The notes beneath the pieces are model-generated. The model ran no database searches. It saw only the letters and a list, made by a program, of their open reading frames with translations, and had not been told where the DNA came from. From Cycas panzhihuaensis (taxonomy: Eukaryota; Cycadophyta), in NCBI GenBank assembly GCA_023213395.1, contig CM041465.1:167035741-167099740 (forward strand): 64,000 nt of DNA, read 5' to 3'. Position numbers and translations under genes: made by a program. Below, in pieces: positions 20,990 to 32,099 of this stretch. Within the stretch, counting starts at the first letter, position 1. Each line of letters begins with the position of its first letter.

Positions 20990-21799
20990 AATGATCCTAA
21001 AACCTTTAAATAAGCTAGTAACAATCCTATATGATAGGAATCTATGCAAGTTGAATTTGATGCTTTAAATAAAAATTCAACTTGGGATCTTGTACTACTC
21101 CCATCAGAAAAAAATGTAGTTGATTGTAAATGGGTTTACAGAACCAAATAGAACTCAACATGAGCAATTGAAAAGTATAAAGCTTACCTAGTCACAAAAG
21201 GATTTTCTCAAATTAATGGCATATATTATAATAAAAGCTTTACACCTGTTGCAAAGATGAATATCATAAAAATAATTCTTACTCTAGCAGTTAAATTTGG
21301 TTGGGAAATCCATCAAATAGATGTAAAGAGTGCTTTTCTGAGTGGTGATCTTAAAGAAGAGATCTACATGTCTCAACTACTTGGTTTTATTAACAATCCT
21401 AATTTAGTTTGTAAACTAAAAGAATTAATTTATGGATTAAAACAAGCTCCTCGAGTTTGGTACATAAAAGTTGATAATTATCTAATTCAAATTGGATACA
21501 CTATATATATTAGTGATCCAAACCTTTATTTCAAATGTGAAAATAAAAATATTACCATTTTAATCATGTATGTTGATGATATCATCATCACTGGATCATC
21601 AACCAATAACATTCATCACTTAAAAACTACTTTAATGAATAAATTTGAAATAACTGATCTAGGTCTTCTACATTATTTTCTTAGATTACAAATTTATCAA
21701 CATGATTTAAAAATAACTATATCCCAACCAAAATATATTTTAGACTTAATTAAATGGTTTAACATGGAAAATACTAAGCCTGTCTCTATTATGTTATAA
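20990..21799 (+). pseudogene. copia G reverse transcriptase, partly open
   Basis: Motifs in order: KNSTWDLV, CKWVYRTK, YKAYLVTKGFSQ, FTPVAKM, IHQIDVKSAFLSGDLKEEIYM, LKQAPRVWY and the catalytic YVDDIIITG (about 21567-21593). The stretch 21257-21799 is open for 180 codons and retains the two catalytic Asp of YVDD. Upstream stops (TAG after RTK, TGA after NST) kill the full ORF. Confidence 0.9.
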
Positions 21800-22160
21800 T
21801 CATGAGTAAAACTATCTACTAATTATTCCACACCTTTGTGTGATCCAACCTTATATAGGAAACTTATTGGTAGCCTTATTTATTTAACTCATACCTGCCC
21901 TGATATATCCTATGTTATTGCTTTATATTCACATTATATACAAAAACCTCATGAATCACATTAGAAAACTGCTAAACGTACACTTTGATATCTTCAAAAT
22001 ACTATTTTTTATGGACTAACTTATTATTCTTATAGTAAACCTTTAACCTTAACAGGATATACTGATTCAAATTTTGTATGTGACACAAATGACCATAAGT
22101 CTACTTCAGATTATGTATTTTTTCTAGATTCTTCACCTATTACTTGGTCTAATAAAAAAA

Positions 22161-22541
22161 ATGCAAGCACTAGCTCTATCAATGACTAAAGCTGAATATA
22201 GAGCACTTGTTGAAGCCAGTAAAGAAGCACTTTGGCTCAAATCTCTTATAAATGAAATTGGTCTGTCTCCTAACTCTTCTATAGAACTTAAAGTTGATAA
22301 TCAAGATGCTATTACTATTGCTACAAATCATATTACACATTCAAGAACTAAACACATAGAATTGCATCAGCATTTTTTTCGTAATCTTGTTACTAATAAT
22401 ATTGTTCATTTGTCTTATTGTCCTACAGATATACAGGTTGTTGATATATTTATAAAGTCTTTGAATGAAGTCAAGTTTCTAAACCTACAAGATTTGTTAC
22501 AGATAAAAGAAGTCTCTATCAAAGAGGAATTAACATCATGA
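22161..22541 (+). pseudogene. copia G RNase H, open C-terminal part
   Basis: 126 open codons with ALSMTKAEYRALVEASKEAL (normally SSxEAEYxAL), VDNQDAI and HSRTKHIELHQHF, the standard copia RNase H end. It is preceded by a frame break near ITWSNKK. The stop at 22539-22541 is close to the normal pol end; the polypurine tract follows 40 bases later. Confidence 0.88.
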
Positions 22542-22588
22542 AGACCTCTCTTTTACCATATTATATAAAAGCTAACATTAAAGGGGGA

Positions 22589-23022
22589 TGTTAGAAATAT
22601 TAATGTTAGTTTTATTGTTACTTTATGTTAATAAAAATTTAAGTGATTTAAAGGTTTAAAGTTAAAAAGTTTATGTTAATGTTTAATCATTATGTGAAGG
22701 TTGTTGAAATACGCAACCGCCTATTTTAACGAATTTGTCTTATTACAAATACCCTCTCCTAGATTCTAGGAAGTGCTTCTGAGAATCTAGGAGGTTGTCC
22801 AAAGCCTATTTTAAAGGCTAGTTTTTTGTATGTACAGGGTATGCTTATTAAGGTTTTTGTATAACTTTTGAAATCAATAAATTCTTAGATTAGAATGGTG
22901 ATTTTTCTTCCCCAGAAGGGGTATTCTACCTATCAAACTCTGTGTACATGTGTAATGTCTCTTTACCTATGTTTTCTTGACTTTTTGATCCTATGGCATT
23001 GTACATGATACCAATTCTTATA
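22589..23022 (+). repeat. 3' LTR of copia G
   Basis: 434 bp. Compared with the 5' LTR it shows about 18 missing bases and otherwise substitutions, mainly transitions. Ends CTTATA (CTTACA in the 5' copy) before ATATG. Confidence 0.9.
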
Positions 23023-23841
23023 ATATGATATAAGGAATATGTGTTAATTGCAACCTGGATTTGTATTATTTATAAGGTATTACAATTAGAGAATAATTAT
23101 AGACTTAACTGAATAAGTAAAACTTGTTTTTAATGTTTAACATAATAAAAGTAAATATTAGTTAGTCAAATTTTAATAGACTTGTTAGTTTTAGCTAGTT
23201 AGTCAGTTAGGACTAAAATACTCCAATGAGTAAGGTAATAAAAGAAAAAATGGTTCTTATAGGAACTAATGAGAGTAAGTGTGCTTCCACGATTTATTAT
23301 ATAGTTGGTTTGGATATTTTTATTGACCATTTAGTTGTTTTTATAATGGATTCTTGGCCTTATATTTAGTTGTAAGAGGATAAGATGAACACTACCATTT
23401 ATAATCAAAGTACCTTGCATTTTAAAGGTTCTTCTCATAAAATAATCCTACACTTACTCTTTAACTAGTTGGGACTTTGTTGAAACCTCTAAATTGTATG
23501 TATATTAAGCCTCTTATTTATTGAATGTCCACCTATTCTCCTCTACCTATATACACTTGTATTTTCACTCTTGAATTTATAATATTATGAATAAAGAATT
23601 ATGATAATAAGAATACATCATTCTAGGGTTAATTAAGAGAAAATTGTTCCATTCACACCACTAAAATAAGGAACTCATATCAGAATATCATTCATATAAT
23701 AATTACTAAACATTAAATGTCGTTGTTACTTCAAAGTAACACCTTATCATCTAGGATAGGTCATATATAAACCTCATTCTAACTTATCACTATATAGTTC
23801 AAATTTGAATCATATGTATTATTTAAATACTTTAGATCCTT
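23023..23841 (+). other. probable right-hand remainder of gypsy F, no clear domain
   Basis: Begins with the second copy of ATATG, so it is the DNA that once followed 15560. It is AT-rich; I cannot read further integrase motifs with confidence. Confidence 0.4.
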
Positions 23842-24090
23842 TATTACATGACTAATCCTAGAACTAATTAATATAGAGAAATATGAAGAGACATCGAAGA
23901 GATATGATAAAGAAGAAAGCAAGGTTATGAAGAACATTATATCATATCATCATCCTTATCATCATTATAATAGAGTGGTATAACACTCACTCCCTCATTA
24001 TTATATTCCTATCTTTATGTCCACTAATCTTTTTAATCCTCATATGATGGAGGGTCATAACCCTCTATAACATGTGGTGAAGGCTCACCA
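23842..24090 (-). repeat. 3' LTR of D'
   Basis: Plus-strand start TATTACATG (TGTTACATG in the other copy) and end GGCTCACCA. About 85% alike to 25639-25888 by eye. Confidence 0.7.
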
Positions 24091-25638
24091 CTTGACCTCT
24101 CCCCTAAGATGTTTCACCCTTGAAGCATCTTGATACATAGATACATATGACCACCTCTTGCTATTAGTATCCAACTAATAGGTCCACCGAAGGTTATCTG
24201 AAAATATACACATAAAATAGGGATTTATCCATCCCAAGTAGACCTTTATGTATCTGAAATCTCTATAACCTTGGAACCTCAAGTTTAAATGATCTGCATG
24301 CCTAGGGTACTAGTTTATGAGGGATTTGTATAATACATTGGTGTTGAGTCTACTAATAATGTGGGTGTTAATAAGGTCCCACTTTGGTATGTGCTCTAAC
24401 TTTTGATGAGTGATGCTCTTCCTTCTCCTTAGCTACAATTAGTGGTTTGGTATGACAAACAACTTCTACTACTTGTTCTTTATATTTCTTTTCTTCTTTA
24501 TTATCTTTATTTTGTTCTTAACTTTGAGGAATGGGGAGGATTCCTTGTCCCACCTTTTGATTATACTTCTCAAGTATCTAGCAAGTTTCTTGTTTGTCTT
24601 GTTTAAGGTTTTGCATCTCCTTCCACTAAGAAGCATTATATTTCATATAGATAACCATTTCTAGTAAAAAAAAAGAATTAAATGAATTAGTTTTATATTA
24701 CTCTTTAAACTAATGGGAAGCCTCTCCTTATGGATACAATGAGGATACTTTACATGTCTCTTTATTACTCATGTAGTCATCATCAAGCGATTTTAAATAT
24801 GCATATATATCTATCACCTAATCATTTGCATAAAGAGTCACATCTGTATTAAAGATGCACGGTATAGGCCTTTCTGTAGCTATGATAATGTAGATGTGGG
24901 AGAGGTTAGGGGGTGTCTATAGCCAATTATCCCCTAAATTTAGTACAAAATAGATAGAAAGTCTCAAGAGCAATGGCTTTATGATGAAAGTTTGAGCAGC
25001 CAAGAAAGTAAAATATGGAACCTTTAACTTTAAAGTTTTAATTCTAGAAAACAAATAGCTCAAAAGTATATAAAATATGAATAAAAATCACAACCACTAA
25101 AATATGACTCCAATGATTTAGATAGAATTAAATTCTAACATCTAGATAAAAAGTTATAGATGTTTTAAGAAATTTGTTGCTAGGGTTTCTAAGGACTGTA
25201 ATAGTACCTACTAGTAAAATGCTAATAACATTCTGCTCCAATCTCTGATTGACCTCAAACCACTTCCATTAGAAAGGAAATTTAAAAATACATAGAATAG
25301 GGAAAAGGAAAATTAAGGTCATTTGGATACTTTAGCCAAAGTTATGGCCCTTTGAAGTTGAGCTTATGGATATATTCCAAAAGTATGATGATGAAAAAGT
25401 AGGCCAAATTTAAATCTGCTATACTTTCTGTAACTATTCACCAAAACTGACACTATGACCATTCAAAATTTTTATCACAAGCCTTTTCATCTCAAATTCT
25501 CTATTTTTTCTTTAAAAATCTTTCATTTTTTCTCCCAACGAGTAGAACTTCCATATGCCAAAATCCCTTGAAAAATAAATTAGCCAAAAAATGGATCCCT
25601 AGCTCTTGTATGGATTAGAAAATGGATCTGATAGCACT

Positions 25639-25888
25639 TGTTACATGACTAATCTTGTAACTAATTAATATAGAGAAATATAAAGAGACATGGAAGAAAT
25701 AAGATAAAGAATAAAGAAGGGTTCCAAACAATATCATATTATATCATTATCCTCATCCTTCATCATTACAATAGAGTGGAGTATATATAACACTCACACC
25801 CCCATTATTATATTCCTACCTTTATGTCCACTAATTATCATATGATGGAGGTTCATGACCCTCTTTAACATGTGGTGAAGGCTCACCA
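25639..25888 (-). repeat. 5' LTR of D'
   Basis: Adjacent to the decayed primer site on its left; shares the ATATGATGGAGG and AACATGTGGTGAAGG blocks with the other LTR. Confidence 0.7.
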
Positions 25889-27093
25889 CACCTTTCTTGT
25901 GGTTTATCATGACCCTTATTTGATCAAATTATATCTAACTAATTAAAAATAAAATTAGGAGGGTTATTCAATTTAAAATAGTAACATCATCTTGGTGCCT
26001 AGGAAAAGTCATGTAATGGCCTTATCCCTACCTATTAGGTCCAAATTAGATGTGACATTTAATGGCTTTTGGGATTAGTTTAAATAAGTACTTTATGATC
26101 TATGCTTGAGCTAAGCCTTATTTTGATTACTACGCATTTGGGTTCAACCAATTACCTTTGAATAACCTCTTTAAACTTTTGAGTAGGTAACCATTGATCA
26201 TCTTCTTCCTAATTATTTCCCAAACTTCTTACACTTGTTTGAAAACTCTTTATTATGATCTTTTCTAGGAACATTAGATTATTCCATAGCAATTACTACT
26301 TCATGAGAAGAGGGAGTCAAGTAAACCCTAGTTTGTTTTGTAATAGCCAAGATTATAAAAGTCTTCCAAGCCATGTTATGGCAAGTGTAAGATTGTCCTT
26401 CCTTGCTATAGTTAAGTTTTTAATTATATACTTCATGTATAACTAAGTCTATCATTTAATGACTCCATATAACAATCTAATAGACTTTATTTTATAAACA
26501 TCTTTAAATAAGCTAATTCGATAAGAAATATTTCCATTATTCAACATATTGCATCATTTATTTGAACAAATTCTATTACTAAGGGGAAAACATTTATTGA
26601 CTTCTAGGCCACCCTAATGTAGCTAGGTATGATATCCTACTTTATGATTTAACCAATATTTTGAAGTGATTTATGAACTAGTCACTTGTAAAATATGTGT
26701 TTTCTTAACTTCTCAAAATTGCTAATGATGTAAATTTAAAACATACATTGATTGAATATAGCTATGATTTCTAATAATATCTTGTTAAGCCATCTTTTTA
26801 AAACTTACTAGGTGTACCTATTATATAGGATTAAGATCACCTCTAATGATCAATTCTACTTTGTTTATGTTATTTTACCCTTTTTTATCATTTTCTTCTT
26901 TTTTAGCTAATTTTTCCTAAAGTCACATTCTTTACTTCTTATTACAAATTTTCTTCTATTGAAAACTACAAATATTGGGTTATCGTAATGTCATATTATA
27001 ACTTTCTTAATAGACCACACTCCACACTATTAAAAAATATAATAATAAATGTGATAGATATACTTACTCTTCCATTATACTATATATTTTTTT
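25889..27093. other. decayed sequence, possible old retroelement
   Basis: No intact frame. A stretch at about 26600-26730 translates with many stops into pieces reminiscent of a gypsy integrase zinc-binding region (YFEVIYELVTCKICV), but the match is weak. The region ends at a run of T near 27087-27094, taken as the LINE 3' end. Confidence 0.3.
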
Positions 27094-27420
27094 ATTAGGT
27101 TTAAATAAATGAGGGGATTTAAAAGGGGACCCTAACCCCTTTATAAAATCTGCCAAGTCAGCCTCTTAGGACTGCCATGACAAGCCCACAACCTAGGTTC
27201 ATAATATAAAACCAAACCTAAGCAATCTACTAACCCTCCCCTACCCCAACAAGCCTGGTGACTAGCTCTATACATCAAGACAAACTATCTACCACAACAT
27301 GCTTAGTGGCTAGCTCTAAATACCTACTGATATTAGTATCCTCTAAGTCTTTCCTAACCAAACTCATAATCTACTTAGGAATTAGATCCCTCTAAGCCTC
27401 ATTTATTCTAAACTAGACCC

Positions 27421-27690
27421 TCTAGTTAGCTAAACTATTAGGTACCTTATTTCCTTCCCTATATATATGGACCATCTAAACATTTTCTCTCCTTAGTAAA
27501 GACTCCTTCGCATAATTTATCATAGCTCTATGCTTCCAATCTGGGTCTACTTCCCCTCTAATTAATTTTATCATATTTAGTGAGTCTCCTTCTAGAATAA
27601 CTAGTGCATGCCCCTCCAGTGATATCATATCCACAACTTTATACATTACTTCCAGCTCATCTTGGTGATTGGTTTGATTCCTATAATATT
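27421..27690 (-). pseudogene. LINE1 RNase H domain, C-terminal
   Basis: The minus-strand frame reads ALVILEGDSLNMIKLI then HIYREGNKVPNSLAN, the end of the RVT_3-type RNase H found at the C-terminus of many plant L1 elements (LExDSxxxI then REGNxxADxLA). The last catalytic Asp is changed to Asn (ADSLA to PNSLA). One TAG within (RENV-stop-MVH) stands for Trp. Confidence 0.8.
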
Positions 27691-28086
27691 CAATAAAAGC
27701 CTAGATCATATTCCCTTTACATCTCTGCAAAACCCTCCACCCCTAACCTCACCAAGGTTATCTTTCACTACATCATCAAAATTAAATTTAACCCAACTCT
27801 TTGGAGGAGGGTACCATGTGTACTGCCTTTTCAATCTTGAATTTATTTTAAGGTTCATGATACCCCACTTTTATGAGATCTTCCTTTCCTTAAAGGGAAT
27901 TAAATTTTCTTCCTCCTCCTTCAAAGTCTCTCTCAGAGCTGCAAAGATCATTCTAAAAAGCTTAGATTTATCCATATATTTCTCTTGAAAGATTATTTTG
28001 TTCCTCTCTTTCCAAAGGTTTAACATCAGCACGGGTAGTGATGTTAATCATAAGAACCTCAAAGATCTGCATCTGAAGGGGTAGAA

Positions 28087-28275
28087 CTAAGAGGGGGTTA
28101 AATCCTTCATGATTTTAGGGAACACCCAATCTACTCTGAAAGTATTCCATAGCAGCGTCCACACCTCCCTGGAATAGGAGCAATGCAACAAGATATGGTC
28201 AAGGGACTCCTCCTCTTCTTGGCATAGGATACATCTCTTCACCATGGAGAACCCTCTTTTCCTAAGATTATCCAT
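28087..28275 (-). pseudogene. LINE1 zinc-binding domain (zf-RVT)
   Basis: Frame MDNLRKRGFSMVKRCILCQE then SLDHILLHCSYSREVW. Cys, Cys, His and Cys follow the C-x2-C-x8-H-x4-C pattern of the zf-RVT module between reverse transcriptase and RNase H of plant LINEs. Confidence 0.85.
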
Positions 28276-29035
28276 GGTTAGGATTTTATTCTTTAGGCAT
28301 AACCACCAAAAATAACTATCTTATGAATTAACCCTATTTTCCACACTCCCCCTAATATCTTGTTTTTAGTTATTCCTTTTTCTAAGATTAGGAATAAATA
28401 TTTAGATTTCACTATATACTTCTTAGAAGGGGATGCTGGCTAGACTAGAGAATCCTCCTTGGGAAACCTGGGAATATAAACTTTAGCTAGCTTGCTCTTA
28501 AGGGCCTTAATTTACTTTAATCTAATATATTTTAGAGGAATATCTTCAAATCATCTCTAGTTATTTGAACCCCCATAGATCTCCTAATAATTCTTGACTT
28601 TTATACCGTAAAGCCTCTCATAGGTATACTATAAAGGGCCAAAAATATGTCTCTTTAGCTAGGGCACTCCATACCATACATCTTCCTAGAATTTTATCAA
28701 TTCACCATTCCCCAAGCTCTACTAAGCTCCTAACATAAGCATCTTCCTTGTATAAGTTAGACTTCTCTAGATCATAGATCCTAATTTGCCTGAGATGTTA
28801 TCCTTCAGGTACTATTTGTCCTTAAGGTATTTCTGGGCTATAATTTTATGCCACAACCTCCCATCTTCCTTAGATAATCTCCAATCCATTTTATCTACCA
28901 ATGCCCTATTGAAGCAAGCTATATTTTTGACATTCAACCCACCCACCTATTTAAGGAGGCAAACTTTTTCCCAAGACACTAAGTGAATTCTGTCCCTTTC
29001 TTCTACCCTGACAACATGAACCTTTTCTAGATAGA
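28276..29035 (-). pseudogene. LINE1 reverse transcriptase C-terminal region, left of the chromovirus
   Basis: The minus strand reads ERDRIHLVSWEKVCLLK then VGGLNVKNIACFNRALVDK, corresponding to KDRIHLVTWDKVYRPI and VGGLNNRRLGPFNSALVAK in LINE2 at 63548-63657. Across the chromovirus insertion, the reading continues into the fragment at 47079. Confidence 0.8.
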
Positions 29036-29040
29036 TTCTA

Positions 29041-29361
29041 TGTAACATTCCTAAATATGATTATAAATATAACTTATAACCATTCAAATTAAAGGTCTTT
29101 GAACAACAATTCCAACGGTCTAGATGAAAGTTAATTCTAACATCTGTATCAAAAGTAATGACCATTAGAGTTAGCTTGCCAGTTTTTAGAGAAGTTATGG
29201 CCAACTTCTATTTGAGCAGTATTAAGAAGAATATCACCTTTTCTGGTTGACTTCTATTACTATCCTTTGGCCACCTATTTAAGGAGGATTTATAGCCTCA
29301 TTTGATCATCATTGGAGAAGTCTTAGACTATAGCATTTTCGTCCCTTTTGAGGAGCCTTAT
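29041..29361 (+). repeat. 5' LTR of chromovirus B, left half
   Basis: Aligns with 46517-46832. It ends at the insertion point of element C within TTTTGAGGAGCCTTAT; the uninterrupted sequence in the 3' LTR is TTTTGAGGAGCTTTGTGG. Confidence 0.92.
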
Positions 29362-30415
29362 TGATCCAGGAGGATCTACCATATGTTTACAGGATGCGGA
29401 AAATGCTAGGCATTGGCATAACTAATAGAGATATGGCCAAATGGTATCAAAATTCTATGAAATTTTGTTTAAAGGGATAAGACACATCCCACTAGATGTG
29501 TACAAAAGGTGGGGTTCAGAAAATATCATTTGATTAGAGTTCAAGCCTTGTCTTTGCATAAAAATTAATCCCACAGCTAGCAGAAAAAAATAGAAAATAT
29601 ATATTATAATTATATGAATAGAAACATGGCCAAATGACATCCAAATGAGCTAAAATTTTGAGGAAGTGGAGGAGACATGCTTTCCTATACGAGTACCAAA
29701 TTTGAGCTAAATTGGAGTCTGTTAAGGTTAGTTACAAGCCGCAACTTTTAAGAATTGCATGAAGGCCACTTGGACAGCAGAAAAATAGCAAATACATATT
29801 ATTATTAAATGAATACAAATGTAGTCAAATGACATCCAACTGAGCTGAAAATTTGAGGAAGCTGAGGGAACATGTGTTCCTATATGTGTACCAAATTTGA
29901 GCTAAATTAGAGTACGTTAAGATCTGTTACAAGCTGTAACGTTTTAAGAATTGTATGAAGGCCACTTGGACAACATGCATTCTGGTGGTTAGTGATTATA
30001 CTTGCATGATTGCCACTTGTTAAACATGCAATTCAGGTTTATTTCTATAAATTGAGCCCTTCTACAGTTTGGAGAGGTGGTTCTTGGAGACTTGACTTGG
30101 GAAGCATCCTTGGAGAAGCATTTGTAGGGTTGGAATCCCCCTTATGGTATAATTGTAACATTTACTCCTTGTAATTTTACCATTCTTTTGCTAGTTGATT
30201 TCTCCACCATTAAATGGAGATTTTCATGGTTTAATAAAAGTATTACTCATCATACTTTTGGATCAATGTCAAGAATAATTGATTTGGTGTAGAATTTTCC
30301 TTTCATGGGCTCATTGTTGTTTTGATGTTATTGAGCTTTCTACACTAACTCCCAGGATCTCAAGGAGGAAAGGTTTATAATTGATTTCTTCACCAACTAA
30401 GCTCTTTTGGGATCA
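29362..30415 (+). repeat. gypsy C LTR 1
   Basis: TGATCC...GGGATCA. U3 contains about 195-bp tandem units (from about 29425, 29614 and 29809). TATA-box candidate TATAAATT at 30046-30053. About 18 substitutions separate it from LTR 2 by hand count, with no indels. Confidence 0.93.
29425..29975 (+). repeat. three tandem units of about 190-195 bp in the U3 of gypsy C
   Basis: Units start near 29425, 29614 and 29809. The second and third share CAAATGACATCCAA, GTACCAAATTTGAGCTAAAT and AAGGCCACTTGGACA; the first is more diverged (ATATGGCCAAATGGTATC, AGCAGAAAAAAATAG). The same structure repeats in LTRs 2 and 3. Tandem U3 repeats often act as enhancers in LTR elements; that role here is inference. 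Confidence 0.75.
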
Positions 30416-30420
30416 TATTT

Positions 30421-30432
30421 TGGTATCAGAGC
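30421..30432 (+). promoter_or_regulatory. primer-binding site of gypsy C, interior 1
   Basis: TGGTATCAGAGC, five bases after LTR 1. Confidence 0.9.
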
Positions 30433-30469
30433 CTCTGATCTTTGTTGTAGGGACTTGAATGGTACAAAC

Positions 30470-31215
30470 AAGGAAAGGATACAAAGAGAAAGGTGAAGAC
30501 TTTCTTGTGTTGCAATCACCAAGAAGACAAAGAAAGAATCCAAGCACCATGGTGAAAAGAAGATGGAGAAATTAGATTTGAAAGGCTTGAGAAGAACGTC
30601 GAAGCCTTGATGCAAATGATGACCCACCTTCTTCCTCTAGTCAAAGGAAAAGGCAAAGAGAAGGAATTTGAAGGAGGATCCACATATGACCATGACCATG
30701 AAGAGGAAGAGGAGGAGACCTTAAAGCACTCTTTTGAAGAAAGCAAGGGTACTTCATCTCATCAACCCTTCAAGGTGGAGGCAAAGTTGGATATTCCAAC
30801 TTATGATGGAGAGGTAAATGCTGAAAAGTTGGACCATTGGTTGGATCAACTTGAAACCTACTTCACAATCTATGCTTATAGTAATGCTCAAAAGCTTTCA
30901 TTTGCTAGGCTCAAGTTGTGTAAACATGCATTGACATGGTGGAATGCATATTTAAAGACTCATGATGTATCTTCTTTTTCATGGAGGGATTTTAAGAAAA
31001 TAATAAAGAAGCAATTCTACCCCATAGGTCATGAGGAAGACCAACGGGTCACTTGACAATATTTACACCAAGGGAGAGGTGTAAGTGTCCAAGACTATAC
31101 TTCTTTATTTTTTAGGCATGGCATGCTACTTGGTATTAATATGGATGAACATGTCACTCTTATGAAATTCATTGGAGGATTACATGAATACATAAGGAAG
31201 GAACTAAGGCTTTTT
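30470..31215 (+). pseudogene. gypsy C gag, interior 1, broken
   Basis: Retrotrans_gag domain with AKLDIPTYDGEVNAEKLDHW, TYFTIYAYSNAQKLSFARL, ALTWWNAYL and FSWRDFKKIIKKQFYP. The main open part is 30607-31056. It is closed by TGA where interior 2 has TGG (Trp), a single transition. A lost A near 30553 and an extra A near 30603 shift the frame at the start. The gag end and CCHC knuckle (CEHCDISGHITTKC-type, here CEHCDISGHITTKCW with Thr codons changed) follow at about 31393-31450. Confidence 0.85.
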
Positions 31216-31528
31216 AAGGTTTAATCCATTGGAGAAGCAAGTAGGATGGCTATGGCAATAGAAAGTAAAAGTAAGAAATCTACATTCATGTCTAAAGATT
31301 CTACTTTTACTTCTAATAAGTATGAAAAGAATCCTAAATGGCACTCATCAAAAGGCAAGAAGGAAAGAAGAAAAGAACTAATTTTGTTAAAAGTTCTAAC
31401 TATTGTGAGCATTGTGATATTAGTGGTCATATTACGACAAAGTGTTGGAAGTTGCATCCGAACTAAAAGCAAGCATATCAAGGATATGGAATTAAGAAAG
31501 AAGGAAAAAGGAAAGCACTACTTTCGAG

Positions 31529-31990
31529 GTGGAGATTCAAAGTGAAGGAGAAGAAGAGAAGGTCACTCTACTTACAAATTATGAAGATGATGCTACAAGG
31601 GAGGAACTATTTCACTTGAAGCTTCAAGTGGGAAATAGTATGATTGGTGCCATTATAGATCCGAAAAGCCAAAAGAATTTGATCTCGAGAAAGTTTGGTA
31701 AGAGCATTGGTTTGGTAACTACTCCTCACCCTCACCCATATCCTCTTGGTTGGATCCATAAAGATGTGGAAATGCAAATATCAAAGCAATGTACACTTAA
31801 ATTTTCCATCACTAATGATTTTGTTGATGAGGTAATATGTGATGTGGTGCCCTTTGGATGTATGCCATGTTGTGCTTGGAAGTCCCTACTTGTGGGATCG
31901 AGATGCACTCTTCTATCGAAGGGAGAGAAAGTATCGATTGATGAAGGATAACAAGGGCTTCATCATAAAGGCAGAAGCACTTGGATAAGA
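31529..31990 (+). pseudogene. gypsy C protease, interior 1, broken
   Basis: The frame holds KLQVGNSMIGAIIDPKSQKN; the active-site triplet D-P-G of interior 2 has become D-P-K. Most gypsy elements have DSG or DTG here. Next comes LGWIHKDVEMQISKQCTLKF. The frame is lost near 31875 (GCMPCCAWKS instead of a VVLGSPYLWDRD reading). Confidence 0.75.
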
Positions 31991-32099
31991 TAGCATTAAT
32001 TTCAGCTACTCAAGCAAAAAGGATGATCAATGCATGTGGTAAATTTGTCATCTTAATGGTAAGGAGAAAAGAAGAGCCAAGAGATGAAGAAGGTCCTTC

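Larger units (their letters stand above)
15561..23022 (+). mobile_element. complete but inactive Ty1/copia element G
   Basis: LTRs 15561-16012 and 22589-23022, primer site at 16013, polypurine tract AAAGGGGGA before the 3' LTR, and a perfect 5-bp target duplication ATATG (15556-15560 and 23023-23027). Domain order gag, protease, integrase, reverse transcriptase, RNase H defines Ty1/copia. The leader is unusually long (2.3 kb) and holds a possible captured gene fragment and a G-poor tract. More than twenty in-frame stops make it dead. It is inserted in gypsy F. Confidence 0.92.
23842..25888 (-). mobile_element. short non-coding LTR element D' (TRIM/LARD-like)
   Basis: LTRs of about 250 bp at 23842-24090 and 25639-25888. 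On the plus strand GATCTGATAGCA (25625-25636) is a decayed reverse complement of the tRNA-iMet primer site next to the right LTR, so the element is on the minus strand. The purine tract appears as CTCTCCCCTAAG after the left LTR. The 1.5-kb interior has no gag or pol. Its segment 25020-25560 is homologous to 51050-51540 in element D although the LTRs are unrelated. Target duplication is unclear (TCCTT versus CACCT or ACCTT). Confidence 0.7.

Noticed and set aside
18317-22541. TAG reassigned to Gln (altered genetic code) because TAG often stands where Gln is expected.
   Set aside because: TAA and TGA also occur at Gln, Trp and Arg positions, frameshifts are present, and the pattern is confined to dead transposons. 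Deamination explains it.
24452-24664. 70-codon open frame in D' with a run of Phe, Leu and Ile.
   Set aside because: Translation of T-rich DNA; not a credible membrane protein gene.
25889-27090. Gypsy integrase remnant.
   Set aside because: Only one weak motif-like stretch, with stops and wrong order of neighbouring pieces; not strong enough to annotate as a domain.
30397-30746. Minus-strand open frames over the gypsy C gag start.
   Set aside because: Reverse-strand shadows of the gag sequence; the same shadows recur at 36041-36395 in the second copy.
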